From the NCBI GenBank assembly GCA_030589715.1, contig JAUUVE010000174.1, positions 1 to 5,540 on the forward strand: a stretch of 5,540 nt of DNA. Reading direction: 5' to 3'. A model generated the notes under the pieces. That model was not told the origin of the DNA. It saw nothing but the letters and a program-made list of their open reading frames with translations, and did not search any database. This stretch comes from Desulfobacteraceae bacterium (GTDB lineage Bacteria; Desulfobacterota; DSM-4660; Desulfatiglandales; Desulfatiglandaceae). Of this stretch, positions 1-5,331 are shown in pieces (positions within the stretch are counted from its first letter, which is position 1; the number at the start of each line of letters is the position of its first letter). Made by a program: the position numbers and the translations under genes.

Positions 1-849
1 CATGGAGAAACCTGGTATAGAGCAATAGGCACAGAGTCCAGTACCGGGACAGCCATATTCTCTGTGGTGGGGGATATTTTGCACGCCGGTCTGGTGGAAA
101 TTTCCATGGGTGTCCCGCTGCGGACCCTCATCTTTGATATATGCGGCGGGATTCCGGATAGAAAGACCTTCAAGGCAGTCCAGATAGGAGGGCCCTCAGG
201 CGGATGCCTGCCTGCGGCGTTCCTGGATACCCCCGTCGATTTCGACTCCCTGACAGAAGCAGGGGCCATGATGGGCTCCGGCGGGATGGTGGTGATGGAC
301 GAGGATACCTGCATGGTGGATGTAGCTCGATACTTCCTCGATTTCACCCAGAAGGAATCCTGTGGCAAATGTACCTTCTGCAGAATTGGGACCCGTCATC
401 TGCTCAACATATTGGAGCGAATAACAAAGGGAGAAGGCCGTGAAGGAGACCTGGAACTCCTGGAGGAGTTGAGTCAAGACATAAAGGATGGCTCCCTCTG
501 CGGTTTGGGTAAGACCGCCCCCAACCCTGTGCTCACATCTCTTAGATATTTCAGAGATGAGTATGAGGTCCATGTCGTGGAAAAACGGTGTCCAGCCCGG
601 GTATGCCGTGCCTTAACCGCCTATTATATTGATTTGGAAAAATGCGCTCGTGGCTGTGATGCCTGTGTTGGGAGCTGCCCGGTTGAGGCCATCTTTACCA
701 CCAAAAACAGAAAAAAGGGGGTTGACCAGACCCTTTGCGTCAAATGCGGTGAATGCATGACGGCATGCCCAGCGGAATATGATGCGGTAAGGAAGGTCTC
801 TCCCCCGGATAAGGCCCCTATTGTGGAGCGGCCAAATCGCTTTATGTGA
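1..849 (+). CDS. nuoF: NuoF/HndC-like NAD(P)H-acceptor oxidoreductase flavoprotein subunit, C-terminal part (5' partial)
   Basis: The frame is open from base 1, so the gene begins upstream. The 282 visible residues lack most of the FMN- and NADH-binding Rossmann-like part. They begin just before the SLBB region (GGIPDR, then KAVQIGGPSGG around nt 148-204). The N3-type [4Fe-4S] site follows, with Cys codons at 361, 370, 379 (CGKCTFC) and 499 (SLCGLG), as in NuoF/Nqo1. The C-terminus carries an extra 2[4Fe-4S] ferredoxin domain (nt ~625-790), which is typical of HndC/HydB-type subunits of NAD(P)-linked hydrogenases and formate dehydrogenases and absent from classical complex I NuoF. Its second motif is canonical (CVKCGECMTACP). 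The first is CARGCDACVGSCP, with one extra residue between Cys 1 and Cys 2. The expected role is cytoplasmic electron transfer between NAD(P)H, FMN and Fe-S partners. The next iron-sulfur gene starts 9 bp downstream, so the two are probably co-translated. The family is secure; the partner enzyme is unknown. Confidence 0.93.
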   Translation, partial: HGETWYRAIGTESSTGTAIFSVVGDILHAGLVEISMGVPLRTLIFDICGGIPDRKTFKAVQIGGPSGGCLPAAFLDTPVDFDSLTEAGAMMGSGGMVVMDEDTCMVDVARYFLDFTQKESCGKCTFCRIGTRHLLNILERITKGEGREGDLELLEELSQDIKDGSLCGLGKTAPNPVLTSLRYFRDEYEVHVVEKRCPARVCRALTAYYIDLEKCARGCDACVGSCPVEAIFTTKNRKKGVDQTLCVKCGECMTACPAEYDAVRKVSPPDKAPIVERPNRFM

Positions 850-858
850 ATTTAAGTT

Positions 859-1506
859 ATGGTTAAGCTTCTGGTAGACAAAAAGGAAATTGAAGCAGAA
901 GAAGGGGCGGCCCTGCTGCATGTCTGTCTTGAGAACAACATTTACATCCCCAACCTCTGCTACCTTGAGGGCATGAACAGCCCCCCGGCCTCATGCAGGT
1001 TGTGCCTTGTCGAGATTGAGGGGGAGGATGGACCGGTCACCTCATGCACGGTAAAGGTAAGAGATGGTTTGCAAGTAACAACCGACACGCCTCCCGTCAG
1101 GAGACTCCAACGTTCGGCCCTGAGACTCCTCCTATCGGTCCATGACGTGGAGTGTGCCCGATGCCCTGCGAACAAGAAGTGTGAATTGCAGAGTATTTCC
1201 AGATTCCTCAAGGTCGGGTTAAAACCAAAGCGGTTGGAACAACTACTAAAGGAGAGTGGGGTTGAGGAAGATCATCCTTTCCTGCAATACTATCCCAACC
1301 GTTGCGTTCTTTGCGGGAGATGTACATATGTCTGCCGCAGAGGGCGTGATCAACCTTTCTTGAGCTTTGCTAAACGCGGCTTCGATACCGTAATCACCTT
1401 CTATGGTGAAAAGGACCTCTCAAGGCCTCCTTGCCAGGAACCCATGGCCTGTGCCGAGGTATGCCCTGTCAGTGCTATTACCCCAAAAAACATCCGTCTC
1501 TCTTGA
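859..1506 (+). CDS. Short NuoG/HoxU-like iron-sulfur subunit (2Fe-2S plus 4Fe-4S clusters)
   Basis: This 215-residue protein matches the N-terminal cluster-binding part of NuoG, HoxU and Fe-hydrogenases, without a molybdopterin or H-cluster domain. A plant-type [2Fe-2S] site has C34, C46, C49 and C63. A His-Cys3 [4Fe-4S] site follows, HDVECARCPANKKC (H95, C99, C102, C108). A ferredoxin-like pair ends the protein: C149, C152, C155, C159 (CVLCGRCTYVC), then C192, C198, C202. In this last motif the position expected to be the second Cys is Pro195 (CQEPMACAEVCP), so one cluster seems to lack a ligand. The start is the ATG 9 bp after the upstream flavoprotein stop; no strong Shine-Dalgarno is seen, which fits translational coupling. 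It probably passes electrons between the FMN subunit and an upstream-encoded catalytic module, as HoxU does for HoxYH. It ends the operon. The family is confident; the physiological electron donor and acceptor are not visible. Confidence 0.9.
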   Translation: MVKLLVDKKEIEAEEGAALLHVCLENNIYIPNLCYLEGMNSPPASCRLCLVEIEGEDGPVTSCTVKVRDGLQVTTDTPPVRRLQRSALRLLLSVHDVECARCPANKKCELQSISRFLKVGLKPKRLEQLLKESGVEEDHPFLQYYPNRCVLCGRCTYVCRRGRDQPFLSFAKRGFDTVITFYGEKDLSRPPCQEPMACAEVCPVSAITPKNIRLS

Positions 1507-1568
1507 TCTGCAACGACAAATGATTAACTTTAGAAGCAAATACAAAAGGATAGAGCAATCATCCTGCT

Positions 1569-1576
1569 AAGGAGGT
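1569..1576 (+). promoter_or_regulatory. Strong Shine-Dalgarno of the Hsp20 gene, next to small competing hairpins
   Basis: AAGGAGGT lies 7 nt before the ATG at 1584 and decides the start over the in-frame GTG at 1575, which is inside the ribosome site itself. TCCT at 1562-1565 can pair with AGGA at 1570-1573, hiding part of the site. The same TCCT can instead pair upstream within AGGAT (1547-1551)/ATCCT (1561-1565). The stems are only 4-5 bp, so a regulatory switch is speculative. Confidence 0.75.
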
Positions 1577-1583
1577 GACAGAT

Positions 1584-2021
1584 ATGACGAGGATATTAAA
1601 TCTGATTCCAAGGACAAGTTCATTTGTCCCGGGTGGGACCCTCCTCGATCGATTTATCGGGGAATGGGATCTACCCGCCCTCTTTGAAGAGGGAAAATCG
1701 TGGGTACCGGCATTTGATATCAGCGAAAACGAGAAAGAGTATGTGGTAACCGCTGAAATCCCGGGTATTTACGCAAAAGACCTCGACGTGACCCTTTCGG
1801 ACGGTATCTAGACCGTAAAAGGGGAAAAGAAACAGGAAAAGGAAGATAAAGGTGAAAACTATCACCGAGTAGAGAGATCCTATGGGTCTTTCCACAGGAG
1901 CTTCCGGATTCCTGAAAAGGTCGCGACAGAGAAGGTGGATGCCTCATACAAAGATGGCGTCCTCAAGCTGACCCTTCTAAAGGCCGAGACCAGTGAACCA
2001 AAAAAGATAGAGGTCAAATAA
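1584..2021 (+). pseudogene. Hsp20/alpha-crystallin small heat-shock protein interrupted by in-frame TAG
   Basis: The frame from ATG 1584 encodes a class-A bacterial Hsp20, a cytoplasmic ATP-independent holdase. The N-terminal arm (residues 1-42) is followed by the alpha-crystallin domain (WVPAFDISENEKEYVVTAEIPG, broken here as residues 40-50 and 51-61). Codon 76 (1809-1811) is TAG, where homologues usually have Leu in DGILTVKGEKK. The same frame then continues intact for 69 codons (TVKGEKKQ, GENYHRVERSYGSF, ASYKDGVLKL, KKIEVK) to a TAA at 2019-2021, giving 145 codons, a normal Hsp20 length. TTG to TAG would need a single base change. Two other positions also depart from the family consensus: Tyr63 in PGIYAKDLDV (usually acidic or polar) and Leu132 in LTLLK (usually Pro). 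This pattern fits recent inactivation. Amber readthrough, pyrrolysine insertion or a sequencing error cannot be excluded. No good restart codon lies just after the TAG. The gene sits 77 bp after the iron-sulfur gene and is followed by a terminator. Confidence 0.85.
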
Positions 2022-2059
2022 TAAAAACTGTTGGCCCCGTCAGCAGGGCCGATTGACCC

Positions 2060-2097
2060 AAGGGCGTCGCTGAGAATGTTTGGCGCCGCCCTTTTTT
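2060..2097 (+). terminator. Rho-independent terminator after the Hsp20 gene
   Basis: A 7-bp stem AAGGGCG (2060-2066)/CGCCCTT (2087-2093) is extended by CGC (2068-2070)/GCG (2083-2085) after one mismatch and closes a loop of about 10 nt. A run of six T follows (2092-2097). It lies 38 bp beyond the Hsp20 TAA. A smaller hairpin, GGCCC (2033-2037)/GGGCC (2046-2050), precedes it but has no T-run. Confidence 0.85.
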
Positions 2098-2118
2098 GTG
2101 AATATTCGTGACTACTCA

Positions 2119-2154
2119 GGTTCAGGGGTTCAGGGTTCAACGTTCAGGGTTAAG
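2119..2154 (+). repeat. Left cluster of GTTCAGG heptamer repeats
   Basis: TTCA cores start at 2121, 2129, 2136 and 2143, with a degenerate TTAA at 2150, giving spacings of 8, 7, 7 and 7. Bases 2119-2138 match the reverse complement of 2307-2326 at 19 of 20 positions, so this cluster could pair with either the middle or the right cluster. Confidence 0.8.
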
Positions 2155-2306
2155 GACAAGGAGGCATCGAAGACCCGAAGTCCTCGTTAAAAATGCTCAT
2201 TTCCCCAAATAATTGCCAATTTGGCTCCAAAGTTTGGATTAGGCCTTACGAAGCTGACACTTTTCTCGTAAATACGCATCTAAAATGCAGCCCGGGGACG
2301 AGAATG

Positions 2307-2335
2307 GAACCTTGAACCCCTGAACCTTTGAACCC
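2307..2335 (-). repeat. Middle cluster of inverted GTTCA repeats
   Basis: On the + strand this reads as TGAAC units starting at 2313, 2321 and 2329 (8-bp spacing), preceded by GGAAC. It is oriented opposite to the left cluster and nearly identical to it in reverse complement. Confidence 0.75.
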
Positions 2336-2399
2336 GTGCCGTCGTTCGTGGTTTCATCAACTATCTCAAGAAATATGAGGAGCGGAAAGCGACCAACCG

Positions 2400-2420
2400 T
2401 GAACCCTGAACAGTGAACCC
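2400..2420 (-). repeat. Right cluster of inverted GTTCA repeats
   Basis: TGAAC units start at 2400, 2407 and 2414, an exact 7-bp period. The cluster forms the inner part of the right 53-bp arm and pairs in register with the left cluster. Confidence 0.75.
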
Positions 2421-2505
2421 GACAACCTGAGTAGTTACGAATATTCATCCTTTCTCGCATTCCTTACTCTGAATGGACAGACTTTTCTGTCGAGCGTTGC
2501 GGAGC

Positions 2506-2534
2506 TTGTAATTACTTCATTACTTATTTAAAAT
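2506..2534 (+). promoter_or_regulatory. Possible sigma70-type promoter for the dusB-ispH operon
   Basis: TTGTAA (2506-2511) and TAAAAT (2529-2534) are separated by 17 bp, close to the consensus layout. The expected start of transcription, 6-7 nt after the -10 box, falls at about 2541, the A of the dus ATG. No Shine-Dalgarno precedes that ATG. This would give a leaderless transcript. It is a sequence match only; AT-rich intergenic DNA yields such matches by chance. Confidence 0.4.
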
Positions 2535-2540
2535 GATCTC

Positions 2541-3560
2541 ATGTTACGGATCGGGTCATTAAACCTGAAAAATTGGCTTGTTATGGCCCCCCTGGCGGGG
2601 ATTACAAACCTACCTTTCCGCATCATCGTCAAGAACCTGGGGGCTGGTCTGGTCACCACCGAGATGATCAGCGCCAAGGGGCTGACGCTAGGCCACCAAA
2701 GGACCTTTAAATATCTAAAAAGTCATCCCGACGAAAGACCCCTTTCGGTCCAGATATTTGGCCCTGATCCGGATGTGATGGCCAGGGCCGCTCAAATTGC
2801 AATTGAAAAAGGGGCAGACATAATAGATATCAATATGGGTTGCCCGGCAAGAAAGGTCGTAAAAACCGGTTCAGGAGCACATCTCTTACGCGTCCCCCAA
2901 ACCGCCAAGGAGATCGTCTCTGCCGTCCGCCGGGTCTGCTCTGTACCCCTGACCGTCAAGATCAGGACCGGATGGTCTCCTGATCAGCCTGTTGCCTTGG
3001 AAATTGCCAGGATCATTGAAGACTGTGGCGCCGATGCCATCACCATACACCCCCGTTTTGCAACACAAGGATTTTCTGGACAGGCTGACTGGTCCATTAT
3101 CGCAAAGACCAAAGAGCACCTGAAAATCCCCGTCATCGGAAACGGCGATGTCTTCAGCCCGTCCTTAGCCCTTGAGATGAAGAGGCAGACCGCATGCGAT
3201 GGAGTTATGATCGGAAGGGGTGCGGTGGGAAATCCCTGGATCTTCATGCAGGCTCTGGAAATGGCACAAGGCCTTGAGGCCACACCCCCGGGACTATCTG
3301 AAAGAAGGGCCTTAATCATGGAGCACTTCCGTCTCCTCACCCTTGATATGGGTGAGCCCAGGGCATCCAAGGTCATGCGAGGCCTTCTGCTCCGTTATAC
3401 AAAGGGACTGCCCAATAGCAGCCGGTTTCGCGGTACATTTACTGGGATCAAGAGTCTTGAGAGCTTGATGTCCGCACTGGATTCGTACTTTACTACTCTG
3501 GAGAAATGTTCTAATTCCTCAAATGTCCAAACCACAAGAAGCTGCCGATTAGCCAGTTAA
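2541..3560 (+). CDS. dusB: tRNA-dihydrouridine synthase, DusB/NifR3 type
   Basis: The protein is 339 residues, near the family length of about 320-340. It is an FMN-dependent TIM-barrel enzyme that reduces uridines in the tRNA D-loop with NAD(P)H, in the cytoplasm. The N-terminal FMN-site strand MAPLAGITNLPFR is at residues 15-27. The catalytic Cys101 is in IDINMGCPARKV, and VKIRTGW (139-145) supplies Lys140 and Arg142. His170 lies in ITIHPRFATQGFSGQADW. The phosphate-binding loops are NGDV (201-204) and GRGAVGNPWIF (225-235). A C-terminal helical tRNA-binding region follows, ending with a short Ser/Asn-rich tail that has no obvious counterpart in E. coli DusB. His170 is followed by PRFA instead of the common GRTR. 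The ATG at 2541 is the only usable start: a TAA lies in frame at 2529 and the next Met would remove the first strand. It has no Shine-Dalgarno. The isoprenoid fusion gene starts 28 bp downstream, so they are probably co-transcribed. The pairing may be only operonic convenience. Confidence 0.95.
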   Translation: MLRIGSLNLKNWLVMAPLAGITNLPFRIIVKNLGAGLVTTEMISAKGLTLGHQRTFKYLKSHPDERPLSVQIFGPDPDVMARAAQIAIEKGADIIDINMGCPARKVVKTGSGAHLLRVPQTAKEIVSAVRRVCSVPLTVKIRTGWSPDQPVALEIARIIEDCGADAITIHPRFATQGFSGQADWSIIAKTKEHLKIPVIGNGDVFSPSLALEMKRQTACDGVMIGRGAVGNPWIFMQALEMAQGLEATPPGLSERRALIMEHFRLLTLDMGEPRASKVMRGLLLRYTKGLPNSSRFRGTFTGIKSLESLMSALDSYFTTLEKCSNSSNVQTTRSCRLAS

Positions 3561-3588
3561 TGGGAGCGCCACTGGGGGGAAGGAGCTA

Positions 3589-5331
3589 ATGAAGGTAAAA
3601 TTGGCAAAAACAGGGGGATTCTGCATGGGTGTCCGCCGCGCCATGGAAATGGTGCTGGCCGAGGCCAACAAGAAAGAGGGCCCCCTTTTCACCCTGGGTC
3701 CCCTTATCCACAATAGACAGGTCCTTGATCTCCTTGCATCAAAAGGCGTTGTGCCCCTGGATGACCCAAATGGGATCAAGGGCGGCAGGATAGTGATCAG
3801 GGCCCATGGCATTCCCCCTCAAAAACGAAAGGCCATAAAAGAGACCGGCCTTGAGATCATTGATGCCACCTGTCCAAAGGTAGCCAGGGTCCAGGCAATT
3901 ATCCGCTATCACACCAACAAGGACTATGCAGCCGTGATTGTAGGAGATAAGGACCACGCCGAAGTGATAGGCCTGATGGGTTACAGCAAGACCCCTGTCC
4001 ATCTGATCCAAAACGTGAAGGACGTCTCGGCATTGCCTTCCATGGACCAATTATTCGTGGTTGCCCAGACAACACAGAATGAGGAAAAGTTCCAAGATGT
4101 GGTAAATGCCCTCAAGGAGCGATTTCCCCAGATCCTCATCTTTGACACCATCTGTGATGCTACTCATCAGCGGCAGCAAGAGGTCAGGTCCTTTGCAGGC
4201 CAGGTGGGTGGTGTCGTAGTAGTGGGCGGATACGACAGCGGCAATACCCAGCGACTTGCACAGGTCTCACAGGATGCAGGCCTGCCCACCTTCCATGTGG
4301 AAACTGAAAAGGATCTGGACAAGGCCGCACTCTCTCGGATGGAAGTGGTAGGTGTAGCTGCCGGTGCCTCCACCCCCAACTGGATGATCAACAATGTGGT
4401 CAAGGAAATACAAGGTTTACGCGGTGAGGGAAGGATCTCCCTTGGGTATCGGCTACTCCAGGCATTAAGGTTCTTGACATTAAGCAATCTCCTTGTCGCC
4501 TCAGGGGCATTTTCATTTGCTTACGCAATCCCCCTCCTCTCAGGCAGAGATCCGCATCTCACCTTTCCACTGGTGACTTTTCTGTACATATACGCCATGC
4601 ACGTCTTTAATCGGTTCGTGGATAAAGGGGCCAGCGCTTACAACGACCCTGATAGGGCAACCTTTCTCCAAACCCACAGACCGCTCCTTATCATATCAGG
4701 CCTAGGCGCCATCGCAATTGCCCTGACCCTATCCATCACGAGTGGCATACCCATCTTTCTCGTCCTGATTGGCCTGAGCATCTTGGGAATCATATACAGC
4801 ATACCGCTCGTCCCTAAGAGATTTCGGCACAGGCACCGGTACATCAGGATCAAAGATATTCCTGGGTCAAGGAGCCTCTCAGAGGCCCTTGCCTGGGTGG
4901 CGGTAATCACACTCCTGCCATTGCTGAAGACTGATCGCATTTTATGGCAAGCAGTAGCAATTGCAATTTTTGCAGTTTTTTCAATGAGTTATATAAGGGC
5001 CACCCTCTTTAGCATCTTCCAGGTCCAGGGAGACCTGATAGTAGGCACGGAGACTTTGCCAATTACCCTTGGGGAAAGAAAGACGTTGCTCATCCTCAAG
5101 GCCATTCTCATGGCCACTGGGATCATCCTCGTGGGGAGTCCGCTCCTGGGGCTTGTCGGGCCCTTTTCCTATATTTTGTTCCTCCCCCTGCTTACACTAT
5201 GGCTCTGCCTCACGGCCTATGAAAAACGGTGGCTCTATCCGGGTATCGCCTTGGAGTCCCTGGTAGAGGCAAATTTTATGCTGGCCGGTCTATTGGCCCT
5301 GATATGGCAGGCCCTCCCATGGCAGCCGTAA
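3589..5331 (+). CDS. ispH: Fusion: IspH (HMBPP reductase) + UbiA-like membrane prenyltransferase domain
   Basis: One uninterrupted frame encodes 580 residues. Residues 1-280 are IspH/LytB, the [4Fe-4S] enzyme that converts HMBPP to IPP and DMAPP. Cluster ligands are C12 (GGFCMG), C95 (DATCPKV) and C189 (DTICDAT). Substrate-site residues are H41 (GPLIHN), H73 (RAHG), H123 and E125 (DHAEV), T161/T162 (AQTT), S217 and N219 (DSGNTQRL) and S261 (GASTPNW). Residues ~295-575 hold about nine hydrophobic helices and UbiA signatures: NRFVDKGASAYNDPDR (341-356), YSIPLVPKR (403-411), RIKDIPGSRSLSEALAW (420-436) and VQGDLIVGTETLP (479-491). Both Asp-rich motifs are degenerate: NDxxDxxxD reads NRFVDKGAS, and DxxDxxGD reads SIFQVQGD, leaving D345 and D482. 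Prenyl transfer by the usual Mg-diphosphate chemistry is therefore uncertain. The fusion would tether DMAPP/IPP production to the membrane. The start has AAGGAG (3580-3585) only 3 nt before the ATG. A family 2 glycosyltransferase overlaps the 3' end. IspH assignment is very secure, the UbiA fold strong, and its substrate unknown. Confidence 0.93.
   Translation: MKVKLAKTGGFCMGVRRAMEMVLAEANKKEGPLFTLGPLIHNRQVLDLLASKGVVPLDDPNGIKGGRIVIRAHGIPPQKRKAIKETGLEIIDATCPKVARVQAIIRYHTNKDYAAVIVGDKDHAEVIGLMGYSKTPVHLIQNVKDVSALPSMDQLFVVAQTTQNEEKFQDVVNALKERFPQILIFDTICDATHQRQQEVRSFAGQVGGVVVVGGYDSGNTQRLAQVSQDAGLPTFHVETEKDLDKAALSRMEVVGVAAGASTPNWMINNVVKEIQGLRGEGRISLGYRLLQALRFLTLSNLLVASGAFSFAYAIPLLSGRDPHLTFPLVTFLYIYAMHVFNRFVDKGASAYNDPDRATFLQTHRPLLIISGLGAIAIALTLSITSGIPIFLVLIGLSILGIIYSIPLVPKRFRHRHRYIRIKDIPGSRSLSEALAWVAVITLLPLLKTDRILWQAVAIAIFAVFSMSYIRATLFSIFQVQGDLIVGTETLPITLGERKTLLILKAILMATGIILVGSPLLGLVGPFSYILFLPLLTLWLCLTAYEKRWLYPGIALESLVEANFMLAGLLALIWQALPWQP

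Larger units (their letters stand above)
2099..2447. repeat. 349-bp non-coding element bounded by 53-bp imperfect inverted repeats
   Basis: Bases 2099-2151 are, without any gap, 44 of 53 identical to the reverse complement of 2395-2447. The outer 24 bp match at all but one position (2110 against 2436, which would be G-U in RNA). Each tip carries the palindrome GAATATTC. The inner part of each arm is built from 7-8 bp GTTCAGG units. The interior has no credible gene: the longest open frames on either strand resemble no family. No clear target-site duplication flanks the arms. The left tip begins two bases after the terminator T-run. It could be a MITE-like or REP-like element, the remnant of a mobile element, or a large transcribed hairpin. 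Such repeats are probably multicopy in the genome, but that is inferred. Confidence 0.8.

Noticed and set aside
1503..1530. Possible promoter for the Hsp20 gene (TTGATC ... TAACTT, 16-bp spacing)
   Set aside because: Both boxes are poor, no sigma32-like -10 (CCCCAT) or CIRCE inverted repeat is present, and the -35 overlaps the preceding stop codon.
2205..2237. Short stems CCAAAT/ATTTGG and CCAAA-G-TTTGG inside the repeat element
   Set aside because: Stems of 5-6 bp of low complexity occur by chance at this length and do not line up with the arms.
2332..2408. A 25-codon stretch reading RAVVRGFINYLKKYEERK between stops inside the repeat element
   Set aside because: It looks protein-like but has no start codon of its own or ribosome site, is bounded by repeat units, and I recognise no family. 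It may be a gene remnant, but the support is too thin to annotate.
2239..2460. 73-codon open frame on the - strand across the inverted-repeat element
   Set aside because: Its sequence is set by the repeats, lacks any recognisable motif or ribosome site, and is best explained as chance.
2476..2491. Hairpin GACAGA-CTTT-TCTGTC upstream of dusB
   Set aside because: A perfect 6-bp stem, but AT-containing, short, and without a T-run or operator context; not enough to call a terminator or regulator site.
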